Assembly: GCF_900176485.1 (NCBI RefSeq)
Contig: NZ_FWYD01000005.1
Span: 124,001-188,000 of the forward strand
DNA: 64,000 nt
Source of the DNA: Primorskyibacter flagellatus
GTDB lineage: Bacteria > Pseudomonadota > Alphaproteobacteria > Rhodobacterales > Rhodobacteraceae
Direction of reading: 5' to 3'
Part shown: piece after piece, positions 22,207 to 31,198 of the stretch
Layout: each line of letters opens with the position of its first letter
Numbering within the stretch: position 1 is the stretch's first letter
Notes under the pieces: generated by a model
Database searches by the model: none
Told to the model about the DNA's origin: nothing
What the model saw: only the letters and a program-made list of their open reading frames with translations
Translations under genes and position numbers: made by a program

Positions 22207-22329
22207 ATTCTCGCGCTTCTGAAATACTTGGAAAAGATCCGTTCGATAGGCGACAGAAGACGATCAACCGGAAGAGTTTGGTGCAAAGCCTTCAATGGAA
22301 ATGTGCTGACCTACCGAAAAGCTTGGATG

Positions 22330-23241
22330 CTAATCACCTAAAAGCGTCGGCAACTCTTCGGCCAGCAAATCATAAACCAGTCGCACGCGGCGGCTGGTTT
22401 GCAATTCGCGGTGTGCGACCAGCCAGATCGGAAATCTGATCGGCTCTGCCTCTGGCAAGACACGGGCAAGGCCGGGGTCGCGGTCGCCCAGATGGCAGGG
22501 CCCGATGCCGATGCCCAGACCGTGCCGCGCCATTTGCCAATGCACCAGGTGGTTCTCGGTCTGTATCGGAAAGTTGCGGCGCGCCAGATCGAAACCTTGC
22601 GCATTCAGGCCCTCAATCAGCTGGTCGAGATTCTCTAGCCCGATGAAATCGGCATCTTTTAGGTCTTCGGGGCTTTGCGGATCGCCAAGGCTTTGAAGGT
22701 AGCTGGGAGTCGCATAAATCGTCGCGTGATCCTCTGCCACCAATTTGCCGATCAGATCGGGTTGTGTCGGACGGGCGTTGCGGATTGCAATGTCAGCTTC
22801 GCGTTTCTTGAGATCGCGGATCGTGTTGCTTGCCACGACTTCAACTTCAATCCCCGGTGCCATTTCGCGCAACCGTGCAAGGATGGGCGGCAACAGATAG
22901 GCAGAATAAATTTCGGACGCGGTGATGGTGATTTGCCCCTCGACCGTGACCGACTGACCGGTTGCCGCCAGCGATACGCGGTTTGCGGCATCACCCATGG
23001 CGCGAACATGTTCGACAAGGTCAAGCCCGGCAGTTGTCAGTTCCAGCCCGCGCGGCACGCGTTCGAACAGAGTAACACCCAGTTCTTCCTCAAGCGCAGT
23101 CACCTGACGGCCAAGCGTCGGCTGTGCCACGCCAAGCGCACGCGCGGCTGCCGACAAAGAGCCTTCTTCGGCTGTGACAAGAAAAGCGCGCGCGCGATTC
23201 CAGTCGAAGTTTACATTCCGCCAATCCATGCAATCATGCAT
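22330..23241 (-). CDS. LysR family transcriptional regulator
   Basis: A 303-residue LysR-type regulator. It has an N-terminal winged helix-turn-helix (FLVTAEEGSLSAAARALGVAQPTLGRQVTALEEELG, read as residues about 20-54) and a C-terminal periplasmic-binding-protein-like effector domain starting near VEGQITITASE. It is divergent from the oxidoreductase gene with 84 bp between start codons, the usual arrangement for a LysR regulator and its target. The ATG at 23241 has AGGG upstream; Met5 is an alternative start. No clear T-N11-A box was identified in the intergenic region. Confidence 0.92.
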   Translation of the reverse strand: MHDCMDWRNVNFDWNRARAFLVTAEEGSLSAAARALGVAQPTLGRQVTALEEELGVTLFERVPRGLELTTAGLDLVEHVRAMGDAANRVSLAATGQSVTVEGQITITASEIYSAYLLPPILARLREMAPGIEVEVVASNTIRDLKKREADIAIRNARPTQPDLIGKLVAEDHATIYATPSYLQSLGDPQSPEDLKDADFIGLENLDQLIEGLNAQGFDLARRNFPIQTENHLVHWQMARHGLGIGIGPCHLGDRDPGLARVLPEAEPIRFPIWLVAHRELQTSRRVRLVYDLLAEELPTLLGD

Positions 23242-23325
23242 AGCATCCCTGCTCTTCTGGTCAATTTACGCGGTTCTTTCGCATGGCTAACTACATACTC
23301 AAGCGATGATTAATCTTAGGTGAAT

Positions 23326-24330
23326 ATGATGAAAGCAATTGTCCAAGATCATTATGGACCCCCGCGCGTGTTGAGGATGGCCGAGGTGCCGCAGCCGGCG
23401 CCAACGGAAGATGAGTTATTGATCAAGGTTGTAGCCAGCAGCGTCACCACAGCCGATTGGCGGATGCGTGCTGCTGAATTTCCGGGGGTCCTGGCGGTGC
23501 CGGGCCGTTTGATGTTCGGGCTGTTTCGTCCGCGCAACAAGATCCTTGGCGGCGTTTTCGCTGGAAAGGTGGTCGAAGCCGGACAAGACGTCGACGGGTT
23601 CGCGCCGGGCGATCGTGTTTTCGGAGTGTCCGGCAAGGGCGCACACGCAGAATTTCTGACCATTGCGCAGGATGGGGCGGTCGTCCACACGCCTGACACC
23701 ATCACCGATGAAGAGGCCGCAGCCACCCCGTTCGGTGCCTTGTCTGCGTTGGTATTCCTGCGCGATTTTGCCAGGATCACGCCGGGCCAGTCCGTGCTGA
23801 TTGTCGGTGCTTCGGGCGGTGTGGGCAGTTATGCCGTGCAGATTGCCAAACGGATGGGGGCGCATGTGACCGGTGTCGCCAGTGCGGCGAACCATCTCTT
23901 GCTGCGGAACCTTGGTGCCGATGAAATGATTGATTACCGCGCCGAGGATTTCACCGATGCGACCAATCGCTACGATGTCGTGTTCGACACTGTAGGAGCG
24001 ACAGATTTCAAGAGCATTCGCGGCGCGTTGAAGCCCAAGGGCCAGTTCATCCCTCTGAACTTTGGCATGAAAGAGTTATGGCAGGCGCTTTGGGCGAGGT
24101 TTCACGGAGGTCGGCGCATCCGGATCGGGGTTAGCGGCGATCGTCGTGAAGACATGCAACTGCTGGCAGGTTGGCTGTCTGCGGGCGATCTGCGCGCTGT
24201 CGTCGATACGGTCTATCCCATGGCTGATTTTGCCGAGGCACACAGTGCCGTCGAAACGCGCCATCGCAAAGGCACGGTTGTTCTGCGCATGTCCAGCACA
24301 GAAGCGAAACCTGCCGCGCCCGCCGCATGA
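23326..24330 (+). CDS. NAD(P)-dependent alcohol dehydrogenase/quinone oxidoreductase (MDR family)
   Basis: A 334-residue medium-chain dehydrogenase/reductase. It has an N-terminal GroES-like domain (MKAIVQDHYGPPRVL), a Rossmann nucleotide motif VGASGGVGSYAVQIAKRMGA near residue 155 and the family end pattern ETRHRKGTVVLRM. The zinc-binding Cys/His cluster of true alcohol dehydrogenases is absent, so it belongs with the zeta-crystallin/QOR-like zinc-independent group and probably reduces quinones or enones with NADPH. The start chosen has AGG five bases upstream; the GTG two codons earlier is less likely. It is probably controlled by the divergent LysR regulator. An Ala/Pro-rich tail (TEAKPAAPAA) ends the protein. 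Confidence 0.87.
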   Translation: MMKAIVQDHYGPPRVLRMAEVPQPAPTEDELLIKVVASSVTTADWRMRAAEFPGVLAVPGRLMFGLFRPRNKILGGVFAGKVVEAGQDVDGFAPGDRVFGVSGKGAHAEFLTIAQDGAVVHTPDTITDEEAAATPFGALSALVFLRDFARITPGQSVLIVGASGGVGSYAVQIAKRMGAHVTGVASAANHLLLRNLGADEMIDYRAEDFTDATNRYDVVFDTVGATDFKSIRGALKPKGQFIPLNFGMKELWQALWARFHGGRRIRIGVSGDRREDMQLLAGWLSAGDLRAVVDTVYPMADFAEAHSAVETRHRKGTVVLRMSSTEAKPAAPAA

Positions 24331-24343
24331 TGGAAAAAACCAA

Positions 24344-24375
24344 AAGGCCCGACGCGTCACGGTGCGCCGGGCCTT
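24344..24375. terminator. Bidirectional terminator between the oxidoreductase and hsp20
   Basis: AAGGCCCG (24344-24351) pairs with CGGGCCTT (24368-24375). On the minus strand the hairpin is followed by TTTTGGTTTTTT, a good U-tract for hsp20. On the plus strand it follows the oxidoreductase stop by 13 bp. Confidence 0.7.
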
Positions 24376-24429
24376 CAATAAGCATATGCTTAGGCGGGAA
24401 GGGTTGGCCCTGTCCGCTTCAGCGCAAGG

Positions 24430-24900
24430 TCAGTTCACCGATTGGGCGTCCACGACGTCCTTGTCGATCGCCTTGCTCTGACGGGAAATCTCGATCCGTC
24501 GCGGTTTCAGCGCTTCGGGGATTTCGCGCTGCAAGTCGATATGCAACATACCGTCAGCATGGCTGGCCCCAATGACCCGGACGTGATCGGCAAGCGCAAA
24601 ACGGCGCTCGAACGCGCGGGTGGCGATGCCTCGGTGCAGGTAACTGTGCGCAGTCTCATCGTCGGCTTTGCGGGCGGACACGACAAGCGCCTGTTCCTTT
24701 ACCTCGACCGACAGATCGGCGTCACTAAAGCCGGCAACCGCGATCGAGATGCGGTAGGTGTCATCGGCGGTTTTTTCAATGTTATAGGGTGGATAGCTGG
24801 ACTGGCTGACATCATTGGCCAAGGCGCGGTCCATAAGGTCGGCAATCTGATCGAATCCGACAGTTGCACGATAGAGCGGTGCAAGATCAAAGCTTCGCAT
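24430..24900 (-). CDS. Small heat shock protein, Hsp20 family
   Basis: A 156-residue IbpA-type small heat shock protein that holds unfolding proteins in solution for refolding by DnaK/ClpB. The N-terminus MRSFDLAPLYRATVGFDQI is class-specific for the rhizobial/alphaproteobacterial IbpA group. The alpha-crystallin domain spans about residues 35-125 (YRISIAVAGFSDADLSVEV to ADGMLHIDLQREIPEALKP), including the ALAD...GMLHIDL strand. The ATG at 24900 is preceded by GGAGGATGACC. The leader can fold into a ROSE-like thermometer that hides this ribosome site, and an RpoH-like promoter lies about 95 bp upstream. Expression on heat shock is therefore expected at both levels. Confidence 0.95.
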   Translation of the reverse strand: MRSFDLAPLYRATVGFDQIADLMDRALANDVSQSSYPPYNIEKTADDTYRISIAVAGFSDADLSVEVKEQALVVSARKADDETAHSYLHRGIATRAFERRFALADHVRVIGASHADGMLHIDLQREIPEALKPRRIEISRQSKAIDKDVVDAQSVN

Positions 24901-24953
24901 GGTCATCCTCCATTGAGCGATACCTATAGCGGCCTTCCATTTGCGGACAGGCC
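24901..24953 (-). promoter_or_regulatory. ROSE-like RNA thermometer in the hsp20 5' leader
   Basis: On the minus strand, GGTATCGCTC AATG GAGGATGACC (24901-24924) folds so that the Shine-Dalgarno GGAGGA pairs imperfectly with UCGCUC, including a G opposite G. This matches the UYGCU-to-SD arrangement of ROSE elements. A strong upstream hairpin (24931-24953; GGCCT-G-TCC pairing with GGA-AGGCC, one bulged G) gives the multi-hairpin layout of the class. The fold was worked out by hand, not computed. Confidence 0.65.
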
Positions 24954-24995
24954 GTGAGTTGCGCCGGAACCTGATCATCAGCGTTCCGACACTGA

Positions 24996-25027
24996 AATAA
25001 TTGGGTGGGGCAATAGGCGATTTCAAG
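24996..25027 (-). promoter_or_regulatory. Putative RpoH (sigma-32) promoter of hsp20
   Basis: On the minus strand CTTGAAA begins at 25027 and CCCAATTATT at 25005, with 18 bases between CTTG and the -10 element. The -35 element is good; the -10 deviates at two positions from the alphaproteobacterial consensus. It would give a leader of about 85-90 nt. Confidence 0.4.
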
Positions 25028-25208
25028 TCCCGGATCCGCAGATTTTCACTGCGGTCCGGTCACCTTGGACGCAAGACGTGAGACGCCGACAATCGGCCAC
25101 AAGGCATGACGTGCCGGGACGGAGGTACCCGCTTCAAGGCGAAATCTTGTCACCCACCGACAGAGCGCAGCACAGACGCCTGAATTGCGCTCATCAAAGT
25201 CTGCCCGA

Positions 25209-25943
25209 TCAGGACGGTCGGCCCGCTGGCAAGGATGCATGCGCTGCCAGAAGGCTTTGTGCGATCAGTCCGGGCGTTTCGGGCCACTCGATCATCGGCG
25301 GCAATACCGGGCCACGAAATCTGGCGGCTTCGAACGCTTCGGGCAGGTCGATTTCGACATGGCCGGAGCGGAGCGCAAAATGGGCAAGGCATATGCTTTG
25401 TGCGCCCAGATCTCGGGCCGCGTCTGCGAGAAACGGCGGCTCTTCGACATAGCCTGTCGCGACGCTGCGAAAACCGCATCGCGTCATCATTTTCTTGGCG
25501 AAGCGTTGCGCGCTGTTGCGGCTGGTTTTGGAAACTGCGCTGCCATGTGCTGCGATCAGCAGATCGGTTTCCGCGACCTTCCAACCCAGCGCGCCAAGCC
25601 GATCACGCAAGACAGTCTCGGCAACGTCTTCCAAGGCCGGATCCACGCCGAAGGGCGACAGCATGGTCAGGCCCAGATCTGCGGATTTTCGGGCCAGCAC
25701 ATTGCGCGTGAAATAGCCTTCGGCCATGAAAAACGGATAAATCATCGGCGTGCCGAGCCGCGCGCATTTCTCTTCAAACCGCCCTTTGCAGGCAAGCGTC
25801 GCGCTGGAAACCTGCCAGCCGGGCAAATGCGCTGCGGCGCGCGCGGCCAGATCGGCCAGCAAGCGTTCCTGTCCGTCCGGGTCGGAGGGGCTTCCATGCG
25901 CCACGATCAGCGCAGTGGGGCCGGGTGAAGCAGAAGAGGGCAT
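25209..25943 (-). CDS. Sirohydrochlorin/cobaltochelatase CbiX-like protein
   Basis: A 244-residue protein with two CbiX-type half domains. These small chelatases insert metal (Co or Fe) into sirohydrochlorin for cobalamin or siroheme. The N-terminal half has LIVAHGSPSDPDGQ (metal-binding His in AHGS) and MIYPFFMAEGYFTR; the second half repeats LLIAAHGSAVS, VATGYVEEPPFL and LAHFALRSGHV. The internal duplication fits the two-domain form. ATG 25943 begins just before the conserved start and is taken over a longer frame that runs into unrelated upstream sequence. No cobalamin or siroheme genes are adjacent. Upstream on the same strand is dgoA. Confidence 0.82.
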   Translation of the reverse strand: MPSSASPGPTALIVAHGSPSDPDGQERLLADLAARAAAHLPGWQVSSATLACKGRFEEKCARLGTPMIYPFFMAEGYFTRNVLARKSADLGLTMLSPFGVDPALEDVAETVLRDRLGALGWKVAETDLLIAAHGSAVSKTSRNSAQRFAKKMMTRCGFRSVATGYVEEPPFLADAARDLGAQSICLAHFALRSGHVEIDLPEAFEAARFRGPVLPPMIEWPETPGLIAQSLLAAHASLPAGRPS

Positions 25944-26131
25944 CGGTGAAGCGGTTCCTGTTTCAGATCCTGGGCGTTCGCAAGGGAATGCTATGAGAAA
26001 CAAATATCGCAGCGATCCGGTCGGTAGTCCATAATTCCAATCCCGGTTTGCCGTCACGCAGTTCCCCGGCAGCAGAGTTGGAGCTGCAAAGGTCGATCGC
26101 CCATGCGGTGTCATGGATTGTCAGGGCCGGT

Positions 26132-26743
26132 TCACCCGGCAGGCGCATTGCGATCATAGGCTGCCACGATGGCCCGCGCCCGCTCTGCGACATCGCTGGC
26201 GGAGAATCCGGGTTTGTAGATGCCGGTTCCAAGACCAAAGCCAGTTACGCCGACAGCGAACCATTCCGAAAAATTATCCGGCCCCACACCGCCGACCGCA
26301 TAGGTTTTCGTGCCCTGCGGCAGTACCGCCGATATTGCCGACAGCCCCTTGGTGCCGATCAGGAAGGCCGGAAAAAACTTTAGCCCGTCCGCACCATGGC
26401 GCAGCGCGGTAAAGCATTCGGTCGGCGTCGCGACCCCAGGATAGGAGAGGATGCTCAGTGCCTTGGTCCGGTCGATGACAGCGGGGTTGCAATCGGGGGA
26501 GACGATGATCGTGCCGCCCGCGTCGTGAACGGCCGTTACCTGCTCTGGCGTCAAGACGGTGCCCGCGCCCACTGTGGCTTGCCCCTCCAGACCGGACGCA
26601 AGACGTTCAATCGACGTCAGTGGGTCAGGCGAGTTCAACGGTACCTCGATGCGGTCGATCCCCGCATCGACAAGCGCGCGGCCGATCTCCAACACCTCGT
26701 CTGGCTGCACGCCGCGCAGAATGGCAATGATTTCCCGGCTCAT
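26132..26743 (-). CDS. dgoA: 2-dehydro-3-deoxy-6-phosphogalactonate aldolase
   Basis: A 203-residue class I KDPG/KDPGal aldolase splitting 2-dehydro-3-deoxy-6-phospho-D-galactonate to pyruvate and glyceraldehyde 3-phosphate, the last step of D-galactonate breakdown. IAILRGVQPDE (N-terminal Arg), the proton-shuttling Glu in RIEVPLNSPDP, VGAGTVLTPEQV and the Schiff-base Lys in GLKFFPA are all present. The PLNSP sequence supports DgoA over Eda. Its start overlaps the end of dgoK by 4 bp, so the two are co-translated. Galactonate dehydratase and transport genes are not visible nearby. Confidence 0.92.
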   Translation of the reverse strand: MSREIIAILRGVQPDEVLEIGRALVDAGIDRIEVPLNSPDPLTSIERLASGLEGQATVGAGTVLTPEQVTAVHDAGGTIIVSPDCNPAVIDRTKALSILSYPGVATPTECFTALRHGADGLKFFPAFLIGTKGLSAISAVLPQGTKTYAVGGVGPDNFSEWFAVGVTGFGLGTGIYKPGFSASDVAERARAIVAAYDRNAPAG

Positions 26744-27648
26744 GTTTTGCTCTCCATCTGTGCGCGAGCGGCGCGGATGCCTGCAAGCGACAGGTTGCCG
26801 CCGTCCATAAACCGCGCAGAGACGCCTTGTTCCGCCAAAGCCGTGACGTAAAGATCGCTTAACGAGGGCGCACCGACAATCACCACCTCACGTCCCAGCC
26901 AATAAGGTTTGGTGCCCGCCAGTTCGAGGCCAAGCAGCAGGCCGGACAGGCGGGCCTTTGAAACGTCCACGCCGGTTTCGTTCAACAAGGAGTCTGCGCG
27001 CAGGCCAAAAAGCCACGCGCTCAGGTTTTGCGGCGAAGATATGGCATCACCGACTGCGGCCTGAAAGCTCTGCGCGTCCCAGCCGTCGCCCGCCACGGCG
27101 AACCGCAGCACCGATTGCCGCGATAGCAGGGCAAAGATCTCTCCGGTCATGCAGGTGCGAAAGCTGACAATCTCGCCCGCGCTGATATGCACCCATTTGG
27201 TATGCGTGCCGGGCAGGCAAAGGATGCCGTCGAAACCCGGCTCTGTCGCCAGAAAGCCGCCGATCTGGGTTTCTTCGCCGCGCATCACATCCGCTGGACC
27301 GGACTGTTTGACGCCGGGGAGGATGGATACGTCCAGCCGTGGGTCCGCAGCGGTTGCAGACACGGCATCCGCCAGACCCGGCGGCGGGCAGGGGCATGTG
27401 GCGTAGGGTGCCTCCACCCAGCCTTGCCGCGCGCCGACCATGCCGCAGGCGATCACCGGCACTTTGCCAGTCTCGGGAAGGTGCTGGCCGACCAGTTCGA
27501 TCAGCGCCGGTTCAAACCCCGCCGGATCAAGCGATCCCATGCCCTTGTCGCTGGACGCCGTGGCGCGCACCTCGCCCCGTTCGTCAAAGATCCAGGCCCG
27601 CACGTTCGAGGTGCCCCAATCGACGGCGATCCAGTCTGCTTGCGTCAT
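26740..27648 (-). CDS. dgoK: 2-dehydro-3-deoxygalactonokinase
   Basis: A 302-residue sugar kinase of the ASKHA fold phosphorylating 2-dehydro-3-deoxy-D-galactonate at C6. The N-terminal phosphate-binding loop AVDWGTSNVRAWIFD, the central GTHTKWVHI and the C-terminal VIVGAPSLSDLYVTAL and MDGGNLSLAGIRAAR are characteristic of DgoK. It is upstream of and overlaps dgoA. AAGGA lies about 11 bases before the ATG. With dgoA it covers the last two steps of the De Ley-Doudoroff galactose/galactonate route. Confidence 0.92.
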   Translation of the reverse strand: MTQADWIAVDWGTSNVRAWIFDERGEVRATASSDKGMGSLDPAGFEPALIELVGQHLPETGKVPVIACGMVGARQGWVEAPYATCPCPPPGLADAVSATAADPRLDVSILPGVKQSGPADVMRGEETQIGGFLATEPGFDGILCLPGTHTKWVHISAGEIVSFRTCMTGEIFALLSRQSVLRFAVAGDGWDAQSFQAAVGDAISSPQNLSAWLFGLRADSLLNETGVDVSKARLSGLLLGLELAGTKPYWLGREVVIVGAPSLSDLYVTALAEQGVSARFMDGGNLSLAGIRAARAQMESKT

Positions 27649-27863
27649 TTGCGGTATATCCTTCGGCGGGCCGCCACATCGCCCATCGCGCGGGGCAGAC
27701 GGCGTGAACCTATCAAGGCCTCACGGACGGTCAAGGCTGTTGCGAATGCAAGTGCCGACCAGTCCCCGGCGCTGGAGAAAGAACTGCCCGGGCCACCTCT
27801 ACGCCCCTCTTTTCTCTAAGATGCGATCCGGCAAAGCAGGTTCCCTGCGGAGAACTCGTCGGA

Positions 27864-29105
27864 TCACTGCGCCCATTCGCCTTGGCGGAACACCGGCACG
27901 GTGGTGCCATCGGGCAAGATGCCGTCAATATCCGTCTCTGCCCCGCCGATCATCCAGTCGACATGGATCATGCTGGAATTGCCGCCCTGCGCGGTGATCT
28001 GCTCTTCCGAAAGCTCTGCCCCGTTCAGGAAGCATTTGGAATAGCACTGCCCAAGCGCGATGTGGCAGGCGGCGTTTTCGTCAAATAGCGTGTTGTAGAA
28101 CAGCAGGCCGGATTGCGAAATCGGCGAGCTATGCGGCACCAGCGCCACTTCGCCCAGGCGTCTCGCACCCTCGTCGCTGTCCAGCAGCTTGTGCAGCACG
28201 GCCTCTCCTCGGGATGCCTTGGCCTCGACGATCCGACCGCCTTCAAAGCGGACCTTGATATCCTCGATCAGGCTGCCCTGATGCGCCAGCGGTTTCGTGG
28301 CGCGGACATGGCCTTCGGTGCGGGCGGCGTGGGGTGTGGTGAACACTTCCTCGGTCGGAATGTTGGGGTTGCAGACAATCCCGTTCTTCGACTCGGAGGC
28401 ACCGCCATGCCATTCGTGACCATCGGCCAGACCGACGGTCAGGTCCGCGCCCGGCCCGGTGAAATGCAGCGCGTCAAACCGCTGGCTGTTCAGCCATTCG
28501 GTGCGCGTCCGCAGCGCGGCGTTATGGTCGGCCCATGCCGCCACGGGGTCATCATTCTTCACCCGCGATGCTGCAAAGATCGCGTCGGCCAGCCTGGCCA
28601 CCGCCTCGTCCTCTGGCAGGTCAGGGAATACCCGCCGCGCCCACCCGGCCGAGGGGTAACTGGCGATCGACCAGTTGATCTCGAAATTGGATATCTTGCT
28701 GAGTGCGGGCTTGTAGGCGATGGAATTGGCCTTCCCTGCGCGGGACACCTTTTCGGGATCCTCGTCAGCCAGCATCATCGGATCTTCGGCAGAGATGGCC
28801 ATCCGCGCGGCACCCTTGTCATAGGCTGCGGCCATGCCCTCGTACAGCCAACCGGGCGCGCGATCAAAGCTGTCGTCCGTGGCGTTGTGATACCGCGCCA
28901 GCGTGACCTCGGCATCGGAAAGGATCGGCGTGACCAGCCCGGCCCCTGCGCGATATGCGGCAGCGGCGACGCGGCGCACCAGCGGCAGGGCCTCTACAGG
29001 GGCGGTCAGCACAAGGTCCTGACCCGGTTGCAGGTTCAGCCCGGTGCGTACGGCAACCTCTGCCAGCCGGTCGAGCAGTTGTGGATCGATGGGGGACTTG
29101 GTCAT
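27864..29105 (-). CDS. Aminopeptidase, M29 family
   Basis: A 413-residue thermophilic-type (M29) metalloaminopeptidase using two metal ions to remove N-terminal residues from peptides. Family features: the N-terminal domain with GLNLQPGQDLVLTAPVEALPL, the ligand region FTGPGADLTVGL, NIPTEEVFTTPHAARTEGHVRATKPL (with the metal-binding Glu/His set) and the C-terminal GNSSMIHVDWMIGGAETDIDG. Length is typical (about 410). The start follows GGAG in CAAGGAGATCCC. It is convergent with nothing and appears monocistronic, with 215 bp to dgoK upstream of its end and 67 bp to the LLM gene stop. Confidence 0.92.
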   Translation of the reverse strand: MTKSPIDPQLLDRLAEVAVRTGLNLQPGQDLVLTAPVEALPLVRRVAAAAYRAGAGLVTPILSDAEVTLARYHNATDDSFDRAPGWLYEGMAAAYDKGAARMAISAEDPMMLADEDPEKVSRAGKANSIAYKPALSKISNFEINWSIASYPSAGWARRVFPDLPEDEAVARLADAIFAASRVKNDDPVAAWADHNAALRTRTEWLNSQRFDALHFTGPGADLTVGLADGHEWHGGASESKNGIVCNPNIPTEEVFTTPHAARTEGHVRATKPLAHQGSLIEDIKVRFEGGRIVEAKASRGEAVLHKLLDSDEGARRLGEVALVPHSSPISQSGLLFYNTLFDENAACHIALGQCYSKCFLNGAELSEEQITAQGGNSSMIHVDWMIGGAETDIDGILPDGTTVPVFRQGEWAQ

Positions 29106-29172
29106 GGGATCTCCTTGCGCGGTTGCGCGCAGATTCTGTCAGGGGATGCGGAAGGTCAAGCGGATGGTAAAA

Positions 29173-30180
29173 TCACGCCGCCGCAGGGGTGACGCGCAGG
29201 CCTTTCAGGACATCTGCCGCGATTTCGAAGGACCGGATGCGCGCGGCGGGATCGTGGATCATGCCCGTGACCATCAGCTCGTCCGGTTGATGCGTCTTGA
29301 TGATTGCTGACAGCTGCCGCGCGACGGTTTCCTTCGATCCGGTGGCCGACACAGACAGCGCGTGACCGACCTGCGCCATGATCGCAGGCGGGATCTCTTG
29401 CGTGACATCCGTCACCGGACGCGGCAGCTTGCCGGGGCGGCCGGTGCGCAGCCGGGCAAAGGCCAGCATCTGCGAGGATTTCAGAAATGCCGCTTCCTCG
29501 TCCGTCTCCGCGGCGCAGACCCCTGCGGCGACCATGACATGCGGGCGGTCAAGGTGAGCTGAGGGCCGGAACGTGGCGCGATAGGTGGCCAGCGCCTCTT
29601 CCAACATCGCGGGTGCGAAATGCGAAGCGAACGCGTAGGGCAGGCCCAGATAGGCCGCCAGTTGCGCACCATACAGGCTGGACCCGAGGATCCAGACCGG
29701 CACATGCGTGCCTTCGCCGGGGATGGCCTTGACCGGGGCGGTCTCTGCCGGATCGGCGAAATAGCCCAGTAGCTCCTGCACATCCTGCGGAAAGCTGTCC
29801 TCGGGTGCCATGTGGCGGCGCAGCGCGCGGGCGGTTGCCATGTCGGTGCCCGGCGCGCGGCCAAGACCAAGGTCGATCCGTCCGGGGTAAAGCGTGGCCA
29901 GCGTTCCGAATTGTTCGGCAATGACCAACGGCGCATGGTTGGGCAGCATGATGCCGCCCGCGCCCACCCGCATCGTTTTGGTCGCGGCGGCAACATGGCC
30001 GATGACCAGTGACGTGGCAGCACTGGCGATGCCGGGCATATTGTGATGCTCGGCCAGCCAATAGCGATGATAGCCCGCACGTTCCGCGGCACGCGCCAAA
30101 TCGACGGTATTGGCAAGGGCATCGGCCGCGGAGCCACCTTCGGGAATGGGCGACAGGTCGAGAAGGGAAAATTGCTGCAT
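29173..30180 (-). CDS. LLM class flavin-dependent oxidoreductase
   Basis: A 335-residue bacterial-luciferase-like monooxygenase (FMN- or F420-type TIM barrel). [11 protein letters not shown] at the N-terminus and [29 protein letters not shown] are typical of the MsnO8/alkanal monooxygenase-like subgroup. [24 protein letters not shown] and [14 protein letters not shown] support it. The ATG at 30180 follows GGAGGTTCTC; the longer frame upstream is rejected. The reaction and substrate are unknown. It lies in a run of minus-strand catabolic genes. Confidence 0.9.
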   Translation of the reverse strand: MQQFSLLDLSPIPEGGSAADALANTVDLARAAERAGYHRYWLAEHHNMPGIASAATSLVIGHVAAATKTMRVGAGGIMLPNHAPLVIAEQFGTLATLYPGRIDLGLGRAPGTDMATARALRRHMAPEDSFPQDVQELLGYFADPAETAPVKAIPGEGTHVPVWILGSSLYGAQLAAYLGLPYAFASHFAPAMLEEALATYRATFRPSAHLDRPHVMVAAGVCAAETDEEAAFLKSSQMLAFARLRTGRPGKLPRPVTDVTQEIPPAIMAQVGHALSVSATGSKETVARQLSAIIKTHQPDELMVTGMIHDPAARIRSFEIAADVLKGLRVTPAAA

Positions 30181-30284
30181 GAGAACCTCCGGTTGTCGCT
30201 TAGGTAAGGGGTGCAGAGGCCCCGGCCAAGACCGGGGCGGGTAATTCTCTGTCCCAGCGGGTGTTCTAAGGAACAGGCGGGCGT

Positions 30285-31052
30285 TCAGCGAAACCGTGGC
30301 GCGCGCTTGTCCAGGAAGGCCCGAAGCCCTTCGGCCGCGTCCGGCGTGGTCACGGACAGCGCGGCGCAAAGGCTCTCGGCAAAAAGCCCGTCTGCCTTTG
30401 ACATATCGTCGATCCGCGAGATCGCATTCATCATCAGATAATTGGACATTGGTGCATTGCGCGCGATCTTGCCCGCCAATTCGCGTGCAAGCGCCATGGA
30501 TTCGCCTTCGCCCACGCTGTAATGACACAGGCCAAGCGCCAGGCCTTCGTCGGCGGAATATTTGCGCCCGGTCAGCATCATCTCTGTCATGCGATCGGCC
30601 CCGAGTATGCGCCCTACGCGCACAGTGGCACCGCCGCCGACAAAGATGCCGCGACGGCCTTCTGGCAGTTGGAACATGGTCGATGGTTCGGCAATACGCA
30701 CATGCGTGGCGGCCGCGATCTCAAGCCCGCCGCCGATGACAGCACCGTACATCGCCGAAACGACTGGCAAGCGGCCAAACTGGATCTTGTCCATCACGCT
30801 GTGCCAGTGCCGTGAATGATAAAGCGTATCTTCGCCACTGCGGGCAGTGTGTTCCTCCAGGTCGAGACCAGAGCAGAAATGCCCCCCGGTCCCGGTCAGG
30901 ATCGCCACCTTTGCCTGCTCTGGCGGGTTGGAAAAGAAGGCGTCTATCTCGTTCACCAACTGATCGCACATGGCGTTGCGTTTGTCGGGGCGGTCTATCG
31001 TCAGCGTTGCGATGTCGCCATCCAGCGCGATTTTCAGCATCTCGTCGGCCAA
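30285..31052 (-). CDS. Enoyl-CoA hydratase/isomerase (crotonase) family protein
   Basis: A 255-residue crotonase-fold protein acting on acyl-CoA thioesters. The oxyanion-hole segments [15 protein letters not shown] and [21 protein letters not shown] are present, followed by the [22 protein letters not shown] helix. The second acidic catalytic residue pattern is not the standard hydratase pair, so the precise reaction (hydration, isomerisation, C-C cleavage) is open. The initiator appears to be TTG at 31052, five bases after GGAGGG. An ATG four codons later has a poorer distance. Confidence 0.88.
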   Translation of the reverse strand: MADEMLKIALDGDIATLTIDRPDKRNAMCDQLVNEIDAFFSNPPEQAKVAILTGTGGHFCSGLDLEEHTARSGEDTLYHSRHWHSVMDKIQFGRLPVVSAMYGAVIGGGLEIAAATHVRIAEPSTMFQLPEGRRGIFVGGGATVRVGRILGADRMTEMMLTGRKYSADEGLALGLCHYSVGEGESMALARELAGKIARNAPMSNYLMMNAISRIDDMSKADGLFAESLCAALSVTTPDAAEGLRAFLDKRAPRFR

Positions 31053-31198
31053 GCAACCCTCCTGCGTCGTCGGACATCATTCCCCGGCGCGCCGAGGGCT
31101 TTCCAACCTGTTTTAGATCATAACGATTTCTGAATAAACATCAAAGCGCTAGAGGACGTTAGGACAGGCGGCGGGTGGGGTATGCCCCGCTGTGATGG

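Noticed and set aside
25963-26148. A small minus-strand frame after dgoA (MRLPGEPALTIHDTAW...)
   Set aside because: It overlaps the dgoA end and has no ribosome site. It could be a remnant of a lost downstream gene, but nothing identifies it.
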